Of a stretch of DNA of 64,000 bases, positions 1 through 9,247 are shown piece by piece. The notes beneath the pieces were generated by a model. It was not told where the DNA came from, searched no databases, and saw nothing but the letters and a program-made list of their open reading frames with translations. Source of the stretch: Eleusine coracana subsp. coracana (Eukaryota > Streptophyta > Magnoliopsida > Poales > Poaceae). The DNA lies in assembly GCA_032690845.1 (NCBI GenBank), contig CM064429.1, positions 9,828,569-9,892,568 on the forward strand, in the 5' to 3' direction. The stretch's first letter is position 1; every line of letters begins with the position of its first letter. The translations under genes and the position numbers were made by a program.

Positions 1-89
1 CTGTTTCAAGTGGAGTTAAAAGTTAAAACAGAGTGATGCTAGCAGCCTCCAGCCACAAAGGATAATGTTTCCTCCATCTAGAATATAAG

Positions 90-336
90 TAACTCTCCTC
101 CGTTCAAGATTATAAGAATATCTGAATTTAATCAAAATAAAATATTTTTAATTTTAGCTAACAATATTTCTGAAACCTAAATTTTTTAAATAGAAATAGT
201 TACATATTATGAATGTTTTTGCGTTGCGATAATTCTAATAACATAATCTACATTACAATAATTGCCATGAATTTTTTTGACTTTGAAGTTTGAACAAACT
301 AAAAAATTATTATAAGTTCTTTACAGAGGGAGTATA
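90..336. mobile_element. Stowaway-like MITE
   Basis: The left end reads TAACTCTCCTCCGTTCAAG. The right end, read on the opposite strand, starts TACTCCCTCTGTAAAGAAC. These are imperfect inverted copies of the CTCCCTCCGT terminus that marks grass Stowaway (Tc1/mariner-derived) MITEs. The interior of about 245 bp is AT-rich and has no coding potential. The TA at each outer edge would be the 2-bp target duplication. The ends are diverged, so this is an old copy. It lies about 0.75 kb upstream of the F-box start codon, in its promoter region. Confidence 0.6.
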
Positions 337-1080
337 GATGTGGATACTCATATATACGTATGAACATTCGTATGAACATGCGCCCACATGCTATCCATAT
401 AAGCATCGACCTTCAATTAGGAGTCAAATGGAATGTTGTCTAGACATAAAATTAATGATTTTTCAATTTTTATTGAATTTTCTCCAGTATTCATGCTTTT
501 ATAGTCCGCGCTCTGGTAAACATTTTTTTTTTATCATGTGTTGGAGCAAACAAGAATCCTTGACCTTGAGTCATTTTTTTTAGGCCAATCCTCGAGTCAT
601 CTGGGCCTCTCATGTAGATGTACAGTAGCTGATCATCGAGCGGTCTCCAACTGACTGGGCCGGTTGGAATATGAAAAGCCCACGCGGCCCACTTGTTCAT
701 TGCACTGTGCTACCTTCTCTCTTCTGGAAAACGACAGAAAAAGAGAAGAAACCGCCGCAGTTGCCGACCGCCGCTCCCCATTCCTAAACCCCAATCCACC
801 AACCACCTCCGTTTTCTCGCCGCTCTACTCCAACGACGCTAGCCAAAACCCTCGGCGACCGACCGACCGCTCGCCGCCGCTCCATTCCGCCGCGCCGTCG
901 TCCGGCTGACGGCGGGCTCCGCCGCCGGGATCCGTCGAGATCTACTCCGTGGTAAGCAGTCGACGCCTTTCGTTGATTCCGGCGACCTTGCAACCTCATG
1001 GACTCGTGGATTCCGTGAAGGAGAACCACTGAATCGCGTCCTTGTTTGCTACGCAGGCCGTGGATCTCGCAGCCTCGGGA
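337..1080 (+). promoter_or_regulatory. F-box gene upstream region and 5' leader with intron
   Basis: No protein-coding frame here is convincing. From about 690 the sequence becomes rich in CCG/CGC, as is common in grass 5' leaders. A plant-type 5' splice site (CCGTG/GTAAGC) lies at 952 and a 3' splice site (TACGCAG/GCC) ends at 1056. This gives a 105-bp leader intron that is removed before the start codon. The TTG-initiated frame from 1042 begins inside this intron and is not the true N-terminus. I could not fix a TATA box or transcription start. Confidence 0.5.
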
Positions 1081-2265
1081 ATGGCGTCGCGGGCGCCGCC
1101 CGGCCCTCCGGTCAGGCGCGCCGCGGCTGTCCCCGACGGCGCGTCCAACGCCGGCCCTCTGACCTTGGACGGCCTGTACGAGGTCTTGCTGCACCTCCCG
1201 GCCAAGGAGCTCTGCCGCCTCCGCATCATCTGCCGCCCGTGGCGGACCCTCCTCTCCGACCCGGGGTTCGCCGCCGTCCACGCCGCTCGCAAACAGGGCC
1301 CGCTCATCATTGCTAGCTACGCGGACAGCACAGAGGGCCATCACCTCGCGGACATCTTGGATGTGTCTGGAAAAATTGTTAAGCGTGTGCGCAGGACAGA
1401 GGGCGAGGTGGTTGTGAGCATGGCCTTCGACCTTGTTTGTGTCAAGACAGTTGAAGGTGGTAGCACCCGGTTGCTGAACCCAGCCACCGGAGCTGTGTAT
1501 CACTTACGACACAACCTGGCAAAGGAGCATTTGGCTTGTGGCTTCAAGCTGCGTGATTATGGCGAGCCCGTATATCTGTTTGGGAAGGTTGCCAGCACAA
1601 TGGAGTATAAGGTGCTCAGGATGCTTCAATTTCGAGGCCGTGGCAACCGCAAGGACCTGTTTGAGGTCTGCACTGCCAATCGTAGAAGCTGTGTGCAGTG
1701 GAGGGGGAAGAAGGGACCTCAAGAGTCTGTTGTATGGAATCAATGGACTAGAGTTGTCATTGGTGGGGTTGTTTACTTCTTGACCGTGGATGCATATTTT
1801 GCTGTCTTAAATCGCCAAGTCACTGACAAAAGCTGGATAGTTTCGTTTGACCTTGAGGCAGAGGAGTGGGCGTCAGGCATCAAAGGACCCAACAACCTTC
1901 TTGATGATGAGAGGCTCAACGGCTATGATGGTCCGTTAGCAAAGCAGCTCACATTGGCCAACCTGAACGACTCCTTGGTTATTGTTCATGGGCCAACTCC
2001 TTACATGGACCTGTGGTTTCTCATGGATTCTGAGAAGGGCCTATGGATAAAATATTATAGTGTGCAAGTTGAACGATACAGAGATATTTTGCCCGTTCAT
2101 CCCTTGGTGCTATTAGGTGATGGGAGGATAGTCATGAGATGCATGGACTTGTTACAGATTCATGACCCAAGGGCCAATACATTCTCAGATATGCTGAAGC
2201 TGTCCCATTTCTCTGGAATCAATATGTATACTGGAAATCTGCTGAGCCTAGATAGTGAGGACTAA
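1081..2265 (+). CDS. F-box protein (394 aa), intact
   Basis: Single-exon CDS. The ATG at 1081 is the first one after the leader intron acceptor at 1056, and the start MASRAPPGPP is alanine/proline-rich as in many grass genes. Residues about 28-70 form an F-box: LDGLYEVLLHLPAKELCRLR, then CRPWRTLLSDPGFAAVHAAR, with the usual Leu-Pro pair and the Arg/Trp pattern that contacts SKP1. The remaining 320 residues resemble the beta-rich C-terminal part of plant F-box-associated proteins (LLNPATGAV, VYFLTVDA, IVSFDLEAEEW), though I cannot count repeats. Known family role: substrate receptor of an SCF E3 ubiquitin ligase in cytosol or nucleus; the substrate cannot be predicted. There is no stop or frameshift. 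It is the only apparently functional gene in the window. Confidence 0.88.
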   Translation: MASRAPPGPPVRRAAAVPDGASNAGPLTLDGLYEVLLHLPAKELCRLRIICRPWRTLLSDPGFAAVHAARKQGPLIIASYADSTEGHHLADILDVSGKIVKRVRRTEGEVVVSMAFDLVCVKTVEGGSTRLLNPATGAVYHLRHNLAKEHLACGFKLRDYGEPVYLFGKVASTMEYKVLRMLQFRGRGNRKDLFEVCTANRRSCVQWRGKKGPQESVVWNQWTRVVIGGVVYFLTVDAYFAVLNRQVTDKSWIVSFDLEAEEWASGIKGPNNLLDDERLNGYDGPLAKQLTLANLNDSLVIVHGPTPYMDLWFLMDSEKGLWIKYYSVQVERYRDILPVHPLVLLGDGRIVMRCMDLLQIHDPRANTFSDMLKLSHFSGINMYTGNLLSLDSED

Positions 2266-3706
2266 TGAGGTAAGTTTTTGCAATAAGCAGCGCTGCCTTT
2301 TTAATCAGAAGTTATCTGCATATGTGAGTTCATTTATGAACGAATATCTGAGTTGCTATGCTGGTGCTCATATGACATCCATCGAATCCCCTTATTTAGG
2401 TGGGGGTTGGGCGGAAATCAAGTCAAGACTTAGGAGAGGGTGGCCGAGCCAGAGCTCTTTGGCAGTGGTATTGCTCCTAAACTTTTTGCTGGAGCAGTGT
2501 GAGCCTCCGCTGTCGCTTGTCCTCTTCTCCGCTCGCATCTATAGCTTGCGTATCTTGTGTCCATCTCCCTACGCTGTACAAGGTGACAAAGAAGGCAGTA
2601 GCTCCCTACATTTGTGCATTCGGGTGTGGGTGGCGGCATGGAGTGGCTAGGGCAATATATTGGAGTTGGGCTGGATGGGCGCCGCATGTGACCACAAAAA
2701 CCTTTCTGATAGTATCGCGTAAGGGGATGGAAACAAAATATGAAGGTACCGTTCATGTCAGTTTGTTAAACTGGTGATGTATAGTTCTATTGGTACAGAT
2801 AGCAAATGAAAAACAAGGGCAAATATATAGTTTTATGGCTCTAGAGTTTTTTTTTTCTAATTTATGTTGGATTTGTACATGGAAAAAGTTAGGGAAAAAA
2901 AACTTGGCTGTGGATGCTTGATTTGGTAAATTCTCATAGAATCAGTGTGCATTTATTGGTTGATGTAGTAATTCAACAAGTGTACCATGACATTAGTGAA
3001 TCATGTTACTTGACTTTTATGGTATATCTACATGAGAACTTGAGTATTAGTACTGTTTTTCTTGAGCCCAAGTGCAGGAAATGCACATAATGTCATTTTG
3101 TTATCTTAACTGCACTCGTCCATATTCATTTCTAGCTTTCAACCCTAAGCGTGTTTTGGGTTTACTTTTTTTTTCTTGAACAGGAAAAAGTTGATCTAAC
3201 TCCCATATCTCATTTGGAACAATATGCAGGCTGGCCGTAGCCTCGTTGGAACTGATTTCCTTTCTGAGATGAAATGCGTTTCAAAGTTTAGCTTCTTGCC
3301 TTGTGTGCTTTGTTCGACCATCTGCACGACTACGCAGCGGGAGAACAGAGGATTATGACCTGTGGGATATCTGGAGCTTTATTCTTCAGTGGTACAGAAT
3401 AGTACCATTTTACTGTTTTCCCCACGCTTTTGGTACTGGTAAGACCAGTACAATGTTGTTGTATTGCGTTGTACCGAATGTTCCATGGAGCAAGGCACGA
3501 TGTTGATGCCAGTGAACCTATTCAGTCAGAAGACACTGTAGCTTTTGTTGAATGTATAACTGTGTGAACTGAAAATGCCAAACTCTGCATACTCTGAATT
3601 ACAGTGTTCTCTCTCGTACCTTGAAGCTGTAGTGCTTTACCCCCTTAAGGCTTGTCAAGTTCTCCACCGGCAAGACGTTGAATTCATGGAACCTCACGGT
3701 GAGCCT
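2266..3706 (+). other. F-box 3' UTR and downstream sequence, probable 3' UTR intron
   Basis: Five bases after the TAA stop is a strong 5' splice site, GAG/GTAAGTTTTT, with GT at 2270. Matching acceptors after pyrimidine tracts are TTGAACAG (ending 3183) and ATATGCAG (ending 3229). This fits a 0.9-1.0 kb intron in the 3' UTR, with a last exon to perhaps 3600. Small frames (2255-2777, 3303-3506) show no recognisable domain or conserved start context. The poly(A) site is not certain. Confidence 0.45.
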
Positions 3707-3930
3707 TAGAGGTGGCCAAGGGGCCATGCCGGGCCAGCACATGAGCCCGTGGCAGGCCAGGCTGATATCTTAATGGGTCAGGACAGTCTGAGCCGGCTAA
3801 CAGGCCATGATGTGCCGGCACGACGGGCCTGAGGCGAAGCCTAAGCATGGCATGGTCACTCTTACATGGACCGGGTTGTGTCATTAGCCTGTCAGGCCTG
3901 TTCGTGCCGGGCCGGCCTGAAGTATGCCTC
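3707..3930. mobile_element. hAT-like fragment with GTGCCGGGCC motifs
   Basis: The segment opens with TTAGAGGTGGCCAAG, which resembles the TAGAGGTGGnnA terminus of non-autonomous hAT elements in grasses. It is packed with GCCGGGCC, GTGCCGGCAC and AGGCCTG blocks. I find no matching opposite terminus and no 8-bp duplication, so it is a fragment at best. Similar GTGCCGGGCC blocks recur at 23090-23310. From 3931 to about 4350 the sequence is purine-rich with unsupported short frames only. Confidence 0.35.
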
Positions 3931-4368
3931 CCCTTCGTCGTCGGCTTATCATTGGCTGGTGAAGACGTCGACTTGGCAAGGGTTGTTTGAAGACCGCGGG
4001 TTGGGTGGACCGGCGGAGGCGGTCGCGATGAGGTGAGTCGGGACTTGGGAGAGGGGGAGAGCGAAGGGAGCAACAGGAGATTTATGCTGAGGTGCGGACG
4101 AGATTGGAAGAGAGGCCAGAGGAGAGGGAATTCGGTGGAGCAGCGCGAGCCGAAGGTGGCGGCGGGCAGCCGGCAGCGGATTTATGGGACACGGAGGGAA
4201 GAGAAGAGGCGGAGTGCCAGGCGGACAAGGCTGGCGATAGCCGATGGGACGGGTTGATTTTATTGGAGCATAACACGCTCTGCCTTTTCATAGTTCCTTA
4301 AACCAGAGAATCTTCAGTTTATGCTGGAATATAAACAAGGGACCAAAAAAAATACCCATCTCCTTTAG

Positions 4369-4736
4369 CACCTGGAACTTAAAGCTGCTGCGCGGCACCA
4401 ATGTCACATCCTTGCAGCAGTTCCTATCCAAGCTGATCTTCGGCAGACGGCAGCTTCCACGCTACACCATCAAGGTTTTCCACCGAAGCTTTATACAGGT
4501 GAGGTGAGGTGAGGTGTGTGCATAAATTCAGTTCCCAAACGATCTGCATCTGACTACTTTCTCGTGCTTGAAGCTGTCTTCGCTATCGTCTGGATCCATA
4601 GAAGTCGTGAAGAGCTGATCCGTCAAACGCACGGGGGAAGGCAGCCCTTCTCCTTCGGCCCTGACCATGAGGACGGCTGGACGGCTGGTCTCCTCAGACA
4701 ACCAATTTTCGTACCTCAAAAAAAAAAAAAAAAAAG
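4369..4736 (+). other. Exon-like gene fragment followed by A-rich tail
   Basis: Bases 4369-4498 look like an isolated internal exon. TTTAG precedes it and GTGAGG follows it. One open frame (from 4370) encodes a plausible 43-residue segment starting TWNLKLLRGTNVTSLQQF and continuing LSKLIFGRRQLPRYTIKVFH. I do not recognise the parent gene. A run of A begins at about 4719 (about 17 A). The arrangement suggests gene-fragment capture or retroposition, but no target duplication was found. Confidence 0.35.
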
Positions 4737-4807
4737 GCCCGACAAAAGGCTGCAGAAGGTTGCATGCAGATGCAGCAAGGAAAACGAGTAGGCGATTTTA
4801 GTTTTTA

Positions 4808-5919
4808 GACTATCCGCACTTCCTATACTCTAAATTTATCCCGTAAAAAAATATTTTATCTTAGTCATTAATATTCTCTACTCTATATTCAGTTTTTTTT
4901 ACACCCATTCATACTCTATATCCATCTTCTATATCAATTATCTAATATTTTATTTAACCATCTCTAACTACCATCTCCTTTCATCTCTCCTCCTCTTTCT
5001 TCTTTCTTTTCTTTTTCACTTCTTTCTCTTTTATAATAGTTTAGCAATCCAATTTTTAATTAAATAATAATATTTTTCTTTTCTCTCCCTTTTTCTATTT
5101 TCTCCTTTCTTTTCTCTTTCCCTTTTTCTCTCTTTTCCGTTTCTTTTCTTTCTCTCCTGCTTTTCCTTCTCTCCTCGCTACGCCCCTCATCCTCTCATCC
5201 TCCCCCACGCTCGCGCCGCCGCTACCGGCCGCCTCCTCCCCCGCACGCTGCCGCCGTCGGCCTACCCCCCACGCGCCGTCGCCCCCCCTGTTTCTCTCTC
5301 CCGGTTCTCTGCTCCGGCGCACCAATCACATCTCTCCCTTTCTCCGCCTTGGCCTGGATCCGCGCCGCCTCTCTCCCTACGCCGGCCGCCTCCCTCCCTC
5401 ATCTCACCCTGCGCGGCGACCACCCCTCTTCCTCCCCTTCTCCGCCTCGGCCTAGATCCACGCCAGCTCCTCTTCTCGGCGATGGACGACGTGCGCGGAG
5501 ACCTCGAGGCACCAAAGGCGGAGCCCTCGCCTGCTACGCGACGTCACGGGCGCGGCCCTCGCCGACTTCCTCTCCCTCGCGCACAACACGGCGAGCACGA
5601 GGACGTGCTGAACGGTGGTGGTCGGCCTCCTCCCTCCGGATCCAGGTGGCAGTCGGCCTCCTCCCTTCTTCGTGACGGCCGGATCCAGGCGGCGGTCGGC
5701 CTGCCGACGCACGGATTTGGTGTCACTCCACCTTCCATGCCCCTCCTCCTCCTCGTCGCACGGGCCCCACAGATTTGCTGTTCCTCTGCTAGTCCACTGG
5801 ATTTGGTGTGCGGGAGCGGTTTCGCTGAGATAGCGTACCATGTAGAGGGCACCAGTGCAGCATGATTTACGCTATATGTGTACTGCAGGAACTTGTCTAG
5901 GGCGCCGGTGCGGACAACC
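4808..5919. mobile_element. PIF/Harbinger-like non-autonomous element (TTA TSD)
   Basis: The left end is GACTATCCGCAC. The right end on the opposite strand is GGTTGTCCGCAC. Both are flanked by TTA (4805-4807 and 5920-5922), the 3-bp duplication typical of PIF/Harbinger. The first 400 bp are AT- then CT-rich. Bases 5200-5870 are unusually GC-rich and contain internal near-repeats: CGGCCTCCTCCCT motifs, three copies of a GGATCCAGG-type unit, and GGATTTGGTGT twice. No transposase or DDE motif is present, so movement would need help in trans. The frames here (5095-5865) look like byproducts of GC content or captured gene sequence. Confidence 0.6.
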
Positions 5920-5986
5920 TTAGCCTGACCAGTTTAACGTGTTAAATTGCAGTCTAGCGGAGGAACCAATTTTGATGTACAGAAAT

Positions 5987-6222
5987 TAGAAAAAGTCCAC
6001 TTTACTCCCTCAATGTATTCTCAAAGTCCAAATACCCCCCTAACTAATCTTTGGTTCGTTTTACCCCTACCATTTGTTAATCCCATTCACTAAACACCCT
6101 TAACTCGTTTGATAATTCCTGTTCTGCTGCCGTGGACAGGAGTAAGCCGGGTTTGGCCTCCCAGCGACACGTGCGTACGACGACGTGGCTAAAGGCAGTG
6201 CAGGCCACCGAAGCTCCCGTTC
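5987..6222 (+). repeat. MULE left terminal inverted repeat
   Basis: This arm begins TAGAAAAAGTCCAC and pairs with the reverse complement of 22014-22248. Shared landmarks in order are CTAATCTTTGGTTC, TTCACTAAACACCCTTAA, AAGCCGGGTTTGGC, CCCAGCGACACGTG and ACGACGACGTGGCTAAAGGC. Similarity fades after about 6222. MULE arms normally contain the transposase binding site and the promoter. Confidence 0.85.
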
Positions 6223-6719
6223 ATGCGTGGCCCCAACTCATCAACCTGAACTGGCTTCTTCTCGTCCTGTTCCTCTCTGTGGCGACGGATCGACGCGTAC
6301 GACGTTGATCGGCGGCGGCTGCATTGACCGCGTGAGTTCGACATCCCCTTCTAACCTTTGATTCAGTTATCAGATGGATTGCATTTGGTGATTGGGCAGT
6401 TGGTTTAGGGCTCATTTGAGATCGACGTTGAGTTACAACCGTTGTTTTGGGTTTGTTTAGATTCATCGATATGTCCAGTCTGTACCCGTATCTAATTTTA
6501 CTAGGGCCGATTGTTAGATTTATTGAGGGGTATGTTTGTCGATCTCATATGGTCCAGTTCCAGCCTAGACGTGTGGGTTAGGTTGGTTTGAACTTTTGTT
6601 TGGCAAATTGTGATCTAATAATTAGTAAGGTGGTCATGTGTAATTCAAAAAAATTCAATTTCAAATGCTAGGTTTTCATGGTTCTGAATTGTTGCTACGT
6701 GTGTATTGTATGCAGGGCA

Positions 6720-7318
6720 ATGGATCACGTGCTTCGTGTTAGATTTCACTTTGGAGGGGAATTTGAATATGATGGCTACTCTGTGAGATACACTGGTGAC
6801 CGAATGGAGATGTCTGATGTAGACAAGGATAAATTGTCCTTGCTAGAATTGAGAGGTCACCTGTGTGATCATGTTGTCATTACTACTGAAGACAAAGTTG
6901 AATTTCACTGGTTGTTTCCTAGAGCTGACATGAATAAAGGACTGAGAAGGCTAGCTGATGACAATGATTGCATGCATATGTCTGAATGCATAACAGATGG
7001 TGGAGTGGTTGAAGAGTATGTGGACATATACAAGGTAGAAGGTGCTGATATGGAAATATGCTCTGGTCCTAAGGTAGGTGTAGTCATGAAAATGACACCA
7101 TGCAAGAGCCAACAACAACAGACAGACATTGATGCTGATTATGACGGAGGATCAAGTGAATCTGATGATAGGGATTTTGAGGAAGGAGAAACTGATGGAG
7201 GAAATGCATCTGAAGATTATGAAGAAATTGGAGATGATGGAACTGATTCAGACGACATTGAATATGTGCAAGGTGATGAAGATTCCTCTGAGGATGATGA
7301 AGAGGCAGGTCTAAAAGT
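6720..7318 (+). pseudogene. MULE transposase N-terminal exon (interrupted)
   Basis: The ATG at 6720 follows an acceptor-like TATGCAG. The first 110 residues (MDHVLRVRFHFGGEF, then DGYSVRYTGDRMEMSDVDKD) resemble the N-terminal PB1-like domain found ahead of many plant MuDR transposases. Residues about 150-212 are a strongly acidic Asp/Glu/Ser stretch, common between that domain and the DNA-binding part. The frame runs into the SIRE LTR at 7319. Its continuation resumes at 18670, so this is the 5' half of one gene split by the retrotransposon. Confidence 0.75.
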
Positions 7319-7324
7319 TGCCTA

Positions 7325-7355
<31 letters not shown>

Positions 7356-8784
7356 AGGGAGGGGATGAATAGGCAATTTAAAAATAATCCTAAAAAAGCA
7401 CTAAGTTTTGATCAAATGATAGGAACGATGGAACTTCCGTCAAAAACGATAGAACTTCCGTCGCCACGGAAGTTCTGTAAATGATAGAACTTCACCAATC
7501 CTTTCTCTAAAACTTATTTAAATGCGGATAACTAAACAAGTAGAGATACAATAATTGATAAAGGTGAAGCTACGACAATGAACACTTAGGATTCTTTGAA
7601 GAATAGCTAGCAACACAATCAACAAGTGAATCAAGCACAATAATATGAAAGAAATGCAGAAATGTAAAGAGAGACACAAGGAATTAACCCGAGGTTCGGT
7701 AACCACACTAAGTAGTTCCTACATCCTCGTTGAGGAGCCACACAAAGTGGTCGGGTCTCTCTCAACCCTTTTCCCCGCTAAGCAATCACAAAGATCGTGC
7801 TTGGATTTCTTTCTTTACTTGATTCTTTTCCTCGGGAGGCGAATCACACCTTCATAAACGTCCCCGTCTCACCACAACAAGTTGGGAGCTCAAGGGCGAC
7901 GCCTAGTTGTCTAGGAGACCAAGTCTCCAAGAGTAACAAACAAATCAAATCTTGATGTGGCGGGAAAGATATGCTCAAGTTTTTGAGTGGATGTATTCAA
8001 TCCTTTTGTGGTTGGATCTCTCTCACTTGCTTGGAATGTCAAGAACAAGTCTAGGAGTGAGAGGGGAGAGCTCTAGCAGAAATGAGAGTGAATTTTCAAG
8101 GAGTCCAACCCTTTCCATGGGGGAAAGGGGAGAGTATATATAGAGGCTCTCCAAAAACTAGCCGTTACATAGCTTTTCTGTGTCTGACGGAACTTCCGTG
8201 GTTATCCACGGAACTTCCGTCAGTTCAAAAAGAGCCATTGCACGGTTGGATTACAACTGAGTCAGAGACGACGGAACTTCCATCGCTCTCAGGTTTGCAA
8301 TACAAAGAAACCAGAGAACGACGGAACTTCTGTGAGGGAGCCCACGGAAGTTCTGTAACTCTCGGGTTGGCTAAGGTTAGAAGCTTGGTAATGAAGGAAC
8401 TTCCATGGAATGAACCACAGAACTTCTGTGACTCTCTATTTGGCTAAAAAAGGATTGGTTCTTTTTGGCATTGGTTCACTAAACTCTTACAAAACTTTTT
8501 GGTAGGCTTGAGCACACAAATTTCCCTTCTTTGCAAGATTGGTTTACCCCCCCCCCCTATAGTTTGGCATGCCTATGACTCAATTAAAATAAAAACTACT
8601 CTTTTAAGGCATTTGAGTTAGTTTTCCTTTTTCTTCTTTTTGGGAGTAATAGCCACCTTGCAAATGTGGATTTAAACAATAATTTTGATTATCTGCATAT
8701 TTACTTCATGAACATTGTTAGTACAATTTTAATCTTTCATCATCATACACCAAAACTCACTAGGGGATCCTAGATGCATCTTCA
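7319..8784 (-). repeat. SIRE 1 LTR, left (3' LTR on - strand)
   Basis: On the + strand it runs from TGCCTAGAGGG to CATCTTCA, with TG/CA ends. Near the outer end is a run of 29 G (7327-7355), far longer than the G-rich stretch at the same place in the other LTR. On the - strand U3 starts at 8784. A TATA-like CTATATATAC lies near 8132-8142, so transcription would start near 8110. Copies of the dyad ACGGAAnTTCCGT cluster just upstream of this TATA (8184-8430), with more near 7430-7495. Confidence 0.85.
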
Positions 8785-9247
8785 ATCTCCCCCTTTTTGG
8801 TGATTGATGACAATAGATTAAAAAGGATATAAAGGAGATAATCAAACTAGACAAAGAGCAAAATATAGCGGTGCTCCCCCTAAAGATATGCATGAAACAC
8901 ATAAACATGTGGAGAAGCTCCCCCCATATTTTTTAATGAGTGGGGTGCCTAAAGGTGTACAAGTGTGCAACATAGTAATAAAGCGATAAGCATTCGACAT
9001 ACTTGACACAAACAATCAACAAGGAGTAATAAAACAAGCACACTTGTAACTATAGAGTTATTACAATAAAGGTTCACAAATAGTTTTCACACACGAGATA
9101 GAAAGATACTACTTGTCCATAGGTTCATCACTATCCTATTACAAGGGAGATCACACAACACAACTATCATTCTTTTTCATCGCTTCTCTCCCCCTTTGGC
9201 ATCAATGAACCAAAAAGAAAAGAGAGAGAGAGAGAGAAGAAATAAAA
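8785..9247 (-). promoter_or_regulatory. SIRE 1 polypurine tract region with repeated GGGGGAG motifs
   Basis: Next to the LTR the - strand reads CACCAAAAAGGGGGAGAT, the polypurine tract that primes plus-strand DNA. Further GGGGG(A)G runs occur at 8873-8880, 8919-8926 and 9186-9194. The last lies next to a CCAAA motif resembling the true tract. A GA microsatellite sits at about 9221-9240. No coding frame is seen. Confidence 0.6.

Noticed and set aside
1042..1080. TTG start 13 codons upstream of the F-box ATG
   Set aside because: It lies within and across the leader intron (952-1056), and TTG is not a plausible eukaryotic start when ATG follows at 1081.
784..1503. 239-codon minus-strand frame opposite the F-box exon
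   Set aside because: It is a shadow of the GC-rich F-box gene on the + strand; no domain, no splice signals, and codon use follows the opposite strand.
5095..5865. Overlapping frames on both strands in GC-rich DNA
   Set aside because: Composition-driven frames within a Harbinger-like element; no domain and no preferred strand.
8184..8430. CRISPR-like array of short repeats
   Set aside because: Repeats are imperfect, irregularly spaced and in both orientations inside a plant LTR promoter.
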